64,000 nucleotides of DNA from Lepidonotus clava (Eukaryota; Annelida; Polychaeta; Phyllodocida; Polynoidae). Positions 53,788 through 64,000 of the stretch are shown piece by piece. Position 1 is the first letter of the stretch; each line of letters starts with the position of its first letter. The notes beneath the pieces were generated by a model, which saw only the letters and a list, made by a program, of their open reading frames with translations, ran no database searches and was not told where the DNA came from. The stretch lies in NCBI GenBank assembly GCA_936440205.1, contig OW387133.1:6042001-6106000 (forward strand), written 5' to 3'. Position numbers and translations under genes: made by a program.

Positions 53788-54718
53788 AGGAATCTGTAAT
53801 ACAGAGTCCAATACTAAAACCATCTGTACTAGTCAGACCAATAGTAAGCTTACCAACTCCCAGATCAGTCCACCCTTACAACACCATTAGACAAATCGGA
53901 TAGCGAAGCGAAAAGAAAAGAAGAATAGTTCCAATTCACTCCATAAGAATTTCATTTCCAATACCAAGCCATCAAAAGAGTTACCCCATAAACTCTGCTC
54001 TCAGTTTTCCCTTTGTTTCACTGTCAGTTTCAAATCGTCCGCTTCCGATTTCTAATTTACCAAATTAGTTTTTTTTTTCTCAATCAGCCTGGCTCCATGG
54101 AAGGCAGCAGATAAAGCTCCGTGATCTGAGATAAGATTGCGGATCCTGCCTCCCCCTCCCTGCCGGGATAAAATCAATTGAGACTTTCTTGTCATCCTGC
54201 AGCGAGATATCCGTTCGTTTAAGAAGTAAATGACGTCGTCAATCATTTACAATATTGGTCTTGCTCCAAGTTGTCAAAAAAAGGATTTCCAAAGCAGAGG
54301 CCATGTCTGACGCTGTGTTCAGTCAATAATGATTGATTTTGGGTTTCTATTTCCCAATATGATTCCTAATGCTTGTTCAAATTAGAAAAAGTGTATTCCA
54401 GATTTAATCGGGCATAGACATTAACATGTATAAGATATTCAAGAACTATAAAATGTTTGATCAATTATTTCTATAATTCAAATTAACAAAGGAAGGATCA
54501 TCTGTTCTCTCTGCTTCGTTACACAACATGATGAGGTTAGTTTTAAGCATGGATTGTATTATGTTCATTTCTTTACAGTCAACTGGTTGATCTTTTCTAC
54601 TTTCAGTCACAAAGAACATCAATATTTCAATCTGAATCTCTGGCCCTGAGAGGAACTCATAAATTGCAGGGTGTTACTGTTGGGACAAATAGTATAAGCC
54701 TTGGAAAGGAAGCCGTTA
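53788..54718. other. stretch with nothing recognised
   Basis: AT-rich; no supported gene. Confidence 0.4.
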
Positions 54719-54905
54719 CAGGCATGGATCCAGGAGGGGGGGGGTCCTTGGGCTCCTGACCCACGACCCCCTCCCCCCTTTTGGTGGGGACTTGAACCTG
54801 CAGAAGGGGAAAAAACGTTGCATGTATGTGCGCAAATGCACGCCTTTTTAGTACTTATCCTATATGCGAACTCCCCCTTTCTGAAATCCTGTATCCGCCC
54901 CTGCA
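54719..54905. mobile_element. short foldback element, GGATCCGCC type
   Basis: Left GCATGGATCCAGGAGG and right AATCCTGTATCCGCCCCTGC form imperfect inverted ends 187 bp apart, with G-run and C-run blocks inside. Best-preserved member of the family in the window. Confidence 0.6.
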
Positions 54906-55751
54906 TTGCAATTCGAACTGTTAATGATGTGAAGCCATCATAATGCCTATCTTGATATTTTCCCACGTTACTTTTTCAAGAATACTGTCGCTATGGTTCA
55001 AACATTTCCAATAAAGTTGAGATCAGATAGTTGTGGGATTTTACCTTCCCTATTCTAATCTATAAGGAGGAACGCGACTGATATTAATCCTTCCCAAGAA
55101 CTAGGCAGAGAAAAAGATAACCATCCTAATGAATTAGAAGCAAACCTCACCAATTTCATTTCATTAAAGGAAGTGCTCTGGGAATCCTGAAAAGCAGAAA
55201 AAGGCAATATCATTCACTGCTATTTTGAAAGGAGTATGCTTTCCAGACTGATTATTCTAAAAGGAAATTCAAATGCACAGTTAGTTGAAGGTGTTTGATG
55301 AATGTATAGACCTTGTGCAGACATGGGCAGGTAAATATTATTCTATTCTAAGAGCCTCAAAATTGTAAGTAATAATAATTTTGAATATAAGACCATGATT
55401 GCGGCCTGCCAATGTATGATATATGACGTAATCTGCACAACGTCTATAAATTTAATATGTTTATTCAGGAACAGATCTGATAATGATCAGATGATAAGAT
55501 GGAAAGCATTTCTCGCTTTGTAGCACCTACTAACATAACAACTACACATTTTCTCTAGGCCTAATTATCGGTTGTGAAATGAAACACGTTACAGGATTTT
55601 GTGTAAAGGCTTGATTAAATTGCTAGTTATAGGCCTAATTGACTCCAGTATTCAATTAGCTTATTGCTACCCAACTTTGAACTGAGTGAAAATTTCTGTA
55701 ACATTTCAGGGTTCCCTCAGTGTATGGCTGTTTTCTGGTTCTGAATGTGTG
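54906..55751. other. AT-rich stretch with nothing recognised
   Basis: No supported gene. Confidence 0.4.
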
Positions 55752-56272
55752 AAGGCACTATCAAACTACACAACATGAGCTGCAATATGACCACAATGTG
55801 ATTGCGATATGACCACTACTATATCATGGTCATGTCATACACCCCTATGCCTACAATAGTGTCCTTGTCACATTACATAATAGTATAAGTCACAGGGCAT
55901 ACAACATCAGGAAAAACCTTTGATAATTCTTTTCACCGCAGCCTGACTATGTTGTAAGTCATTTCTGAAGCTAGATTGATTACTTGACATGATGAATAAT
56001 GTTGGGGTAAGGTGTAAATGACATGAATTGGAGTCCATGCCTCATGTCATATGTCATAAAGAAAAAGTACTTCCGATAGAAAACATTGAAGTCTAGTGTA
56101 ATACCACTGAATAGTGTCTAAGCTACGACATGGCACAACCTGGCCACAACATGACCATGACCATGGCATGACCACGACTTGCATTTGTATTGTCGTGCAA
56201 TATCGCTTCATGTCGTAAGCCATGTCATAGACATAGCGGGTAACCCATATTGCCTAGTGTAATAAGGGCTTT
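55752..56272. mobile_element. MITE, family A, diverged
   Basis: AAGGCACTATCAAACTACAC at the left, CCTAGTGTAATAAGGGCTTT at the right; interior rich in CATGTCRTA/TACGACATG in both orientations. Confidence 0.65.
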
Positions 56273-57475
56273 AGGCTGTTCGTGTGAGGGTGGGCAGAAA
56301 TGGTACGGATGGAGAGGCATGGGGAATGAGCTGGATGGAGTGCCAGCTTACCCAACCCTGCCTAATGCCTTCCATATTATAACACTGCAGCTCTCTGACT
56401 GTGCTGGAACCGATTAATCAGATAATTCAGTATAGAACCAGGGCAGTCCTTGTGAGGGTAAATATCAACAGATTTGATAATGAGAATTCTGGTTAAGTAG
56501 GTGTAAAGATGTGTACAGCTATTTGTACCAATCTGAAGATAATAGTCCACCAAGCAACAAAAATGACAAGAGATTTGGTTTTTATGTATTCTGGAAAATA
56601 TACATCAACGTTTGCCTTTTTTCATATCCTGATCTGCCATGTAGTTTCAATCAGTGGATAAGCTTTGCTGCATGATTATCCTAGTATTCAGCAACCTTTT
56701 CGATTTTGTTCTTCCTAAGAACACAGAATTGTATAAGGTACCTTGCCCAATATCGTAGCTCAGTCTTGGGCCTAGGTGCTATCAATGTCTATAAATACGT
56801 CTTCCAATACCTCCAAAGTCATACTGATCAAAACAATACCACCTGTAGAGCCTGCACATAGGCTTCCAACCCAACAAATCTCGAGTATAAATTATTTGGT
56901 AATTTCAATCCTAGCTGACACCTTCACAATCCTACCTTAACAAATCTATGTATGGTTCTGCAATATTCTAGAGTATACCATTTTAAGAATGTGTATTTGG
57001 AGAGTGCATTCTTTTTCATTTGTTTATACAGGTTATTATATGAATATACACACAGAAATGTCCCAGGGTGCACAGTTTTAGAACCTGTGCACCTGATCAG
57101 CCTTAATTTCGGACACCGCTTAAAAGTCTACTTATCAAAATACCATTTCCTTAGCGGACCCATAAGACCTCCACCCCGAAGGACCCACCTATACACATAG
57201 GCTTACAACCCAAAATATATTAAATATATATAACATAGTAACTTCAACCCTAGCTGACACCATCACAAACCTACCTAAATGTCTACTTATCAAAATACCA
57301 TTTCCCTACGGAACCATGACAACTCTATCCCACAGGACCCGGTCCAGCTATTCCTTTCCTATTACCCATCGCCCTTTTCAACCCTGACTACATCCAATAC
57401 CCCCACCCTTCATGTCCACCCTGACCCCACTCCATCAAACTGCTCCATCTTGTATGTAGTCAAACCCTTATTACA
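56273..57475. repeat. stretch containing a diverged direct duplication
   Basis: TCTACTTATCAAAATACCAT occurs at about 57126 and 57282, and TAGCTGACACCWTCACAA at about 56911 and 57251, each followed by related text, so a ~160-340-bp segment is duplicated. No gene recognised. Confidence 0.55.
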
Positions 57476-57826
57476 CCCAGCCAGCTTACAACGTAACAGA
57501 AACGTTCTGCAACCGTACTTTTTAGTCAGATTGTTACTTACAAAGATGGCACGGAACGATTACATTTTTGATTATGAGGTTGAAACCTCACCAAATCAGA
57601 ATGTTATTATAACAGGGAAGGACGAAACCAAAGCAGAATGTTATAAGAACGGTCTGTTTGAGTTGAAGAACATGACCAGAATGTTGTAATAACATCACAG
57701 CTCAATGTCACAGCAGTACATTACAGCGACATTATTGGGAGCCATCAAAATAACGTAACAAGAATCAATACAGAACCAAACATAACGTTGCTGCAACTTC
57801 ATAACAACGTTGCATCCTTGGCTGGG
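57476..57826. mobile_element. MITE family B, unoccupied relative of the Polinton target
   Basis: 351 bp with ends CCCAGCCAGC and CCTTGGCTGGG. Near 57655 it reads GAAGAACATGACCAGAATG, the uninterrupted equivalent of the sequence split by the Polinton (GAAGAACATAAC / CATAACCAGAATG). Confidence 0.85.
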
Positions 57827-57857
57827 CACTACATGACACTGATTGCAATGTGTACAA

Positions 57858-58517
57858 TAAGGCTTACGCCATTACACAATACCGAACGTCATCGGATGCA
57901 TATTCCCCCTTCTCCCAAGTTCGAGTCATATATAGGCACATCATAGTCATACTTGGCCATGTCATGATCATGTCGTAGCTGAGACCCATATCCCGGGTGT
58001 TATGTTAAACTGTAAAATTTTCTAGGCTTTCGTATATGGGGAATAATGTGAGATGAGACATATGACATGTCTAATTCAATGTATTTAGCTCCAGGATATT
58101 ACTCAACGTGTCAACTATAATAGTTATTGTGTCTCCAGATACTTCCCATGACATTAACTCTGCGACATGACTCTGATAGTGGGAATAATTGTTGGAATTT
58201 GTTGTTGTATCCGCTGCAACCTACAACATTACACTACTGCGACAACTTGTATCATAAACTTCTACAGTATGGTCATGATACAGTCATACATGGTCATGGT
58301 CATGTCACAGCTTAAATCGTGTAGTCTAAATGTGGTATTACGCAACATGAAGTGAGCTGCAATATGACAATGTTGCAGATAAATGGCATATATAAGAGAC
58401 ACAATCCTTTCTTGTGCATGTGAAAGAAAGATCCAAATCTCCAATTTAATACAATTTCACTAGTCCTGTGTGTGCATTTTCAGAAATATCAATGTCATGT
58501 AGTGTAATAGGGCCTTA
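57858..58517. mobile_element. MITE, family A, long copy
   Basis: AAGGCTTACGCCATTACACA at the left and GTAGTGTAATAGGGCCTTA at the right, about 660 bp; interior rich in GTCATG/CATGAC words. It begins 31 bp after the end of the family B copy. Confidence 0.65.
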
Positions 58518-58679
58518 CTAGCGCCTTCACTTGGCCAGTCAGATTACAATCCACTGGTCAGAGGTGGGCCGGGGGCTGGCGAAAAACACCGAGATGGCCG
58601 ATAGTATTAGTAGTTCTTTTATGGCAGTTAGTGAATGTGGCAGCTGAATAGGCATGTAAAATGAAACAAGCATTTCTAG

Positions 58680-58925
58680 GAATGCATAGCGGCATATAGA
58701 ATATACGTGCGTTCAGGGAACGCAAGTACGAACGCAAGCAAATTTCTTATGTTGATTTCAATGGAGTGCTTGTCAATTTCAATGGAGTAAAATGTGCTTG
58801 CATTCAGGGAACGCAAGTATGAACGCAAGCTAATTTCTTATGTCGATTTCAATGGAGTACTTGCTTCATGTTAGTATCTATTTGTTAGTCAGTACCTAAA
58901 CATGAACGCAAGTGTAACTGTAGTG
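58680..58925. repeat. tandem duplication of a ~105-bp unit
   Basis: TTCAGGGAACGCAAGTACGA with AACGCAAGC, TTTCTTATGTTGATTTCAAT and GGAGT appears twice, then decays. CTTGCGTT/AACGCAAG words face both ways at the edges, so this may be part of another foldback element. Confidence 0.6.
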
Positions 58926-59720
58926 AAATAAAGCCTTCAGACTACCCCAACAAACAGCTATGAATAACAAACTTACATGCACACAGTTACCAAGTACATG
59001 TCTAGGTCTTGAAGTGCAAACACGTCACGATGTTAATATGTCATTGAATATGTTATCCAAAATACATGTGGAATATCTGCACAAGGTATTTATAAAACAG
59101 AGCAAGACATGGAAGACTAAATGCTGCCACCCGTTCCAGCCTTAGACTAATAACACCATTCATTGTGCAATTAATGCAAAAAGAAATGATTCGCTTTGTT
59201 ACAAGTGCAAAAAAGGCCATTAGCTTTTATGTGCTTTCCCCATTGTTCTAACATGTACCCTTTTTGTGGCAATGTTCAGAGGAAATGCATTTGTTATTAA
59301 ATCTACATAAGAATACATTTAGGGTGTTCGTCCAAAGTCAATGTCTTTTAACTTTCATAGTGATGTCCCATTTTGACGATAAGATATTGTGTTATTCTGT
59401 TAATAGATAAGGAAAATATATCACAGGTGGGTCCATGATCTCTAAAATTGGACTAAAGGTGATAAAATGTAAACGATTTGAAAGGATTTGCTTTGTGCTT
59501 TGCGTTTCCTATACTGTGTTGACGTCATGTTGCGTCATTTTGCAGTCAAGAAATGGGAGACTTTCAAGGATAAGACGTCTCTGAGAGGGCAAGTCTTCAG
59601 CCTCGTCTACGTCTGTTCCTATTAGTGTGCACATTCTGTGAGTATGCTGTTCACCGCTCATACCCATTGACAGCTTTTTAAGGCATTTTCATGAATTGAA
59701 ATTTTTAAAAAATGTCAGGG
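58926..59720. other. stretch with nothing recognised
   Basis: No supported gene. Confidence 0.4.
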
Positions 59721-59934
59721 TAAAGCCCCATATCCACTAGGCGATTTTACTGGCGACTGGCGACTGGCAGAATCAGCCGCTTCTGCCAGTCACCAGTCAG
59801 TTCGGTATATTGAATTGTTCATGTTTGATCTGAATCGGTGCTAAAATCGGCCAATTCTAAGGGCAGAATCGGCTGATTTTAGCGTCGATTTGTCCGCCGA
59901 CCCAGGGATAATCGCCTAGTGGGTATGGCCCTTA
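59721..59934. mobile_element. MITE, family C
   Basis: TAAAGCCCCATATCCACTAG at the left and CGCCTAGTGGGTATGGCCCT at the right; interior GCGACTGGCGACTGGCAGAA and TCGGCTGATTTTAGCG words as in the copy at 39977. Confidence 0.85.
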
Positions 59935-60600
59935 AAGCTCAAATCAGTTCAGCTTGGATTATAGGTCACATATTGAGTATGGAGTACTTAAGCCTAAAAG
60001 TGCAAATATGTAACCAGGCATGCAAAAAGTACGTTTCTAAATACTGATTTTTAAAAAAAAGACATTCGTAATTTTAGGATAGGGTGGCATATAATTAGGA
60101 TTCGTAGGGTTACCGGAACGTAACTTATTTTCCTTGGCCTATAGATATGGGATATAAGAAAACATTCAAAAATCTTAAGATTTTCTGTCACCTCCTGATA
60201 GTACATAAATTCCCTGTCTTCTTGTAAATTCGGCAAATTGCAACTATAATGCCATTTACAAGTATACTGGTGTGTTCTGCTAATCTGCAAAACTTTGTAT
60301 AAAATTAATTGAAAATTAATGATATGAAGACAAAACGCCCACTGCTTCAATGTGACAAGAAAAGGGAACATAAAATGTACTGTTTCTTGCTGACCAGATC
60401 TATAGGGAACATGGACAGCCTTTTTACAGAGGGAACACGAGCCCAAAACGTTGTTTGATGTCTATAATAAATATAGATACATTACAAGGAGAAGACAAGG
60501 AGTTGGGCATAATGTAAGGAGAGCCAGGACAAACGTCTTCCCCCTCAGGAATATACGGCCTAATCTCTCCTTAACTCGTGACTCTTCTGTCCTGATTTCA
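59935..60600. other. stretch with no supported gene
   Basis: A 131-codon minus-strand ORF at 60051-60446 has no recognisable motif and ordinary AT-rich composition. Confidence 0.35.
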
Positions 60601-60614
60601 TTCCCCACCCACTC

Positions 60615-60685
60615 TCTCTACTTCCGGCCGACGGGAGCCCTCTGCGCAGGCGCGGCGGCCATTGAGGCGTTGGGTCACATGACCA
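60615..60685. promoter_or_regulatory. candidate CpG-rich promoter: ETS, NRF1-like, YY1-like, E-box
   Basis: In ~65 bp: ACTTCCGGC (ETS, 60620), TGCGCAGGCGCG (NRF1-like, 60643), GGCGGCCATTG (YY1-like, 60654) and GTCACATGAC (E-box, 60674). This combination is typical of housekeeping promoters in animals and contrasts with AT-rich flanks. No downstream first exon could be identified. Confidence 0.4.
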
Positions 60686-60798
60686 CAGAGTGGGACAGGA
60701 AATTACATTGCCCACCACTTTTCCCCCTCTAAGTGATGTTCATTGAAGAGTTCTACTCCTGCGTCAGTCAAGCTGAGTCTGGTGGGTGCGGAACGGGT

Positions 60799-61010
60799 CT
60801 TGACCACTAAAATCGACAGCGTGACACGGCCTTTTCTTAAATTCAACATGTGACATGAGGGCTTAACAACATGACAGACAGGTTAAAAATGTAGTGACAT
60901 GCAACATGGACAATTCTTAAATTTGATATGCGACATTGAGAAAAATAAGTGACAGAGACATGTGACATTGCAGTTTTTTATATTCGACATGCGACATCGG
61001 GACCCCCCAT
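60799..61010 (+). repeat. dispersed repeat, family E, well preserved
   Basis: From TTGACCACTAAAATCGACAG through four GACATG/AAATTYGACATG units to GGGACCCCCCATCC; collinear with 48953-49180. Confidence 0.65.
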
Positions 61011-61396
61011 CCAGAGCCCCTACTGATGGTTTTAGGAGGGGGACACATTTCCCCTGTGATGTATGACTGGCATGGGAGTCACTGCCTTTGTGTTTAGAGT
61101 AATAAAGAAGGGAGAGCCATAGCAATAAGGTTGAAATCCTGGTAAATGATAGTTATACATGGTCTGTACTTCACTCTTTATTGCTCATTACTATACTAGG
61201 CCATCTTTGTGTACACTTGCACGAGTTGTTCTTCTAGTGTCATACCATAAAATCGGTAGGACATTTCAGTATTATAAAACATATTATTTCTAAATATAAT
61301 TATGTGAGAACTAGCATAAAATTATATACACAATATATTCTAAATTAATAAGTACAAAAACTATACCCTTAAAGTAGTGTCTAACTACCCTTACAG
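61011..61396. other. AT-rich stretch preceding an exon candidate
   Basis: No feature recognised; CTAAC at 61382, a branch-point-like word, is followed by CCTTACAG. Confidence 0.35.
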
Positions 61397-61474
61397 GCTC
61401 CAGGTGGAGCCACCTTCCACCAGGAGTCTGACCAACCAATCAGAGCCCTGGAGGCTCTGCAGAGGGAACTTTGA
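61397..61474 (+). CDS. candidate terminal exon of an unidentified host gene
   Basis: After CCTTACAG the sequence is open for 25 codons, reading APGGATFHQESDQPIRALEA then LQREL and a TGA stop. The composition is protein-like and GC-rich against an AT-rich upstream region, with a branch-point-like CTAAC 15 bp before. No upstream exon, no family and no nearby AATAAA could be tied to it, so a chance ORF is possible. Confidence 0.25.
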   Translation, partial: APGGATFHQESDQPIRALEALQREL

Positions 61475-62094
61475 ATGCTCCACTCTAGGCAGTGGGGCTG
61501 GAGACACAGAGCTATGCACATGTAAGTTTTCATGAGCTTTGGCCTGAGGCCATGCTCTAACCTGTGACTGAAGAAACAATACAACAACATCTAAATACTA
61601 CTCCTGCCTTCATCTTCATAACTCCCCTGAACAACATCCACAATTAGAAAGTACAATACCAAACTTTAAAGTACTTCACTAGCATTATTTTGGAAATATG
61701 TATGTATGTATGTATGTATACACTTGCATAGGGGTAAGATATATTACATAGGCTTAAAGAAAGTGTCAGTCAAAGTTAGGTACCCACATTTACTGGTCTG
61801 TTAAGAGTTTAATGCATCACTGATTCAAACAAGGTGATAACCAAAGTGTTATTACCCTTATTGTTATCACCTTACAGGGTAATTAGGAAATTAGTTCCAG
61901 CAGAGGGGGAGGGGTCAAAAGGGATGTCCAGAGAGGCCATCCCACCACTTGTATTGTCAATAGGTGGCAGCAGGCTTAGTGAGAAAAAGGTATATTCCAT
62001 GGGGACAGATCCCAGACTCCATAAGAAAAATCTTTATGGTCTGAATATCCACCTTCTGTCTTCAGAGAAGCTGGCCTATATACCAATACCCTTA
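61475..62094. other. stretch with a (GTAT)n microsatellite
   Basis: (GTAT)n of about 5 units near 61698-61719. No gene recognised. Confidence 0.45.
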
Positions 62095-62458
62095 CCTGGG
62101 CAAGAATGTAACATTAGTATAATATTGCAGTAACGTGCAATTCCATTCTGGTTCGGCTCTTCTTACCTTATTTTGATGGCACCCAATAACATCAACCTAA
62201 CATTGCAACGGAATAAGTACTGTGACATAATTATGACATTCTGGTTATGTTATTTCATGTAAAAATAATGTTATTATAAAATTCTTTATTGGTAAGGTCT
62301 CAATTTCACCAGAATATAGTGTTATTATAACAATCTGTCTTGGAGTGTCTCAATGTAAAGTAAAGAGATGTAACTGTTACGTGAAAATTGGGCAGATAGC
62401 AGACTGCCCAAAAAAGTATAGTCACAGAATGTACTTGTTACATCGCTGCTTACCTGGC
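62095..62458. mobile_element. MITE family B, diverged copy
   Basis: Ends CCTGGGCAAG and CTTACCTGG; shares TTCTGGTTATGTTATTTCA and the closing GTCACAGAATGTAC block with 11295-11652, to which it is closest. Confidence 0.75.
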
Positions 62459-62787
62459 TACAAAGTCAGCGCTGCAGGGCAAGGAAGTATAAAGAAACGA
62501 AAGAAATGATGTACATATTTAGACAAAACAAAGTTATTAGAATAGTAGGAAAGAGCAATGTTCACTTTATATAGTTTACATCAAAAATCAATATTATACA
62601 TTTGCAGAGCTCAATGAAAGTCAAAAATCTGTGCTTTCTTATAGTAATCATTCAATTAATAATGTTACATGTCTTAGCACAGAAAGTGTTCATTAGATTC
62701 TTAAGCCTCAACATTGCGGCTTAAAAGTAGAGCAGGTCCTCTGAGTAAGAACAAAAAGCAATCAATAATGCTGTGGGCTATATATTG
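62459..62787. other. short stretch with nothing recognised
   Basis: AT-rich; no supported features. Confidence 0.4.
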
Positions 62788-63689
62788 AGGCCTGTTTCCA
62801 CAGAAAAACATTTATGAAACGTTGTTCATGACTACAAACGACTGTACAGATTCAATTTCAATTGCTTTTGGAAGACAATGTTTGCTATAGTAGTGAGCAA
62901 ATATAAAATACAGGTTAGATATTTGGTCAGGCAGCTCCAATGGAACTCCTCGATATACTCAGTTTCTCATATATAACCATAATCTTACTGTTGACTTTTC
63001 TGCCAATTTGTTGTTTCTGGTGAACGATTTTGTGAACAACCACCACCAATTTCTAAATCTCTACCTGTCTTAAGGCCCATTCGCCCTGGCCAATGAGGTG
63101 CTTGTGAAGTGTTGCGACAATTGTCATGTGTGATTCTTTGTACAAACGACAATTCAAATGATAGGTCTGCAAACAAACAGATCCAACATGTTGGCTCAAT
63201 TCGATTGAATTCCAAATGATTTTGGGGCAAAAGTACTTGAGAAAATTATCATTTTGAATCACAATGGCCCTCTTTTGCAATTTTGAATGCTTTTTGGTGA
63301 ATTTCGCTCGCATCCAATCATTTCATCGGCCCTTTCTATCGTACATGGCTGCAACAAACTTATCGCATTGACAAGACGATAATCTCAGGGTCGATAAAAT
63401 GATCGCATGCCAGCGAAATTAAAGAAATAGCAATTACACTGGGAAAAGAGGGCCCTTGTGATTGCAAACGATCATTTTCTCAAGTACTTCCAGCCCTGAA
63501 TCATCTGGAATTCAAATGATTTGATCCAACATGTTGGATCTGATTGGTTGCAGATGTGTCATTTGCATTATCGTTTGCACCAGGAGTTCACACGACAATT
63601 GTCGGAAGAGATTGTATGCACCACGCCGGCCTGGGTGAATGGAACTTGAGGCCCCCTCGAGGAATACGTTGTTTGGTGGAAACAGGCCT
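62788..63689. mobile_element. MITE, family F, long copy
   Basis: AGGCCTGTTTCCACAG at the left and GGTGGAAACAGGCCT at the right, 902 bp apart. The interior contains ACGATTTTGTGAAC and inverted blocks such as CAAATGATTTGATCCAACAT against ATGTTGGCTC-CATTTG, and includes one CGATATACTCAGTTTCTCAT unit also found at the window end. Confidence 0.75.
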
Positions 63690-63839
63690 AAAGGCTGGCT
63701 GGTCTATACCTCAGGGTAGAAAGGAGTGGACTGAGGCATACAATATGTAGGCCCCCCAGACCTGGCTAGGTCTGGGTTACTCTGGATTAATGCCAAGGAC
63801 TATTAGCTCCCCCTACACCCGCCCTACCACGACTCTCTT

Positions 63840-64000
63840 CAACCCTACTGCACCCCTTGATATACTCAGTTTCTCATATGTTACCGTAGACTCGTCGATA
63901 TACTCAGTTTCTCATATATAACCATACACCCACTCTCCTCAACCCTACTGTACCCCTCAATATACTCAGTTTTTCATATGTTACCATAGACTCCTCGATA
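63840..64000. repeat. short tandem array, GATATACTCAGTTTCTCATAT units
   Basis: The phrase TATACTCAGTTTCTCATAT occurs three times at the window edge (about 63853, 63900, 63962) with an alternating TGTTACC or ATAACC tail, and once inside the MITE at about 62953. The array continues past the window. Confidence 0.75.

Noticed and set aside
60051-60446. 131-codon minus-strand ORF
   Set aside because: Open frame without domain-like pattern; the length is within what AT-rich non-coding DNA gives occasionally in a 64-kb window.

Overview
The window looks like animal nuclear DNA from a marine invertebrate. It has no bacterial gene organisation, is densely packed with short inverted-repeat elements (MITEs), minisatellites and degenerate tRNA-like sequences, and carries one large Polinton/Maverick. 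A deuterostome such as an amphioxus, hemichordate or echinoderm is plausible, but I cannot name the species from sequence alone.

The only dense coding block is a Polinton at 21066-38820 (17,755 bp). It is bounded by 137-bp terminal inverted repeats about 90% identical to each other and by an exact 6-bp target duplication (CATAAC). It looks whole: I see no clear break in its main reading frames. A leftward block of nine closely packed or overlapping genes (28640 down to 21670) encodes packaging ATPase, a small hydrophobic-tailed protein, an unknown Polinton protein, integrase with chromodomain, penton-like minor capsid, a basic core-like protein, major capsid, adenain-like protease and a coiled-coil protein. 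A separate leftward gene (29537-30382) has a C-terminal region that resembles BECR-fold RNases. A rightward block holds a probably spliced gene with a PC4-like C-terminus, the protein-primed DNA polymerase B, and a Cys-rich protein with an acidic N-terminus. Non-coding parts include four ~60-bp iterons, a GC-rich island, several hairpins, and two long related hairpins just inside the right terminal repeat.

The Polinton sits inside a ~366-bp MITE (20851-38977). Unoccupied relatives of that MITE at 57476-57826, 11295-11652 and 62095-62458 show what the site looked like before insertion.

The flanks (1-21065 and 38827-64000) hold no convincing complete host gene. They contain at least eight families of foldback or dispersed repeats, a 20-bp minisatellite (14640-15505), a 1.1-kb minisatellite whose two halves are in opposite orientation (51419-52493), a nested MITE-in-MITE (52987-53787), three CpG-rich promoter-like patches (47740-47870, 48510-48605, 60615-60685) and two low-confidence exon candidates (19839-19980, 61397-61474). 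They read as intergenic or intronic DNA shaped mainly by non-autonomous transposons.
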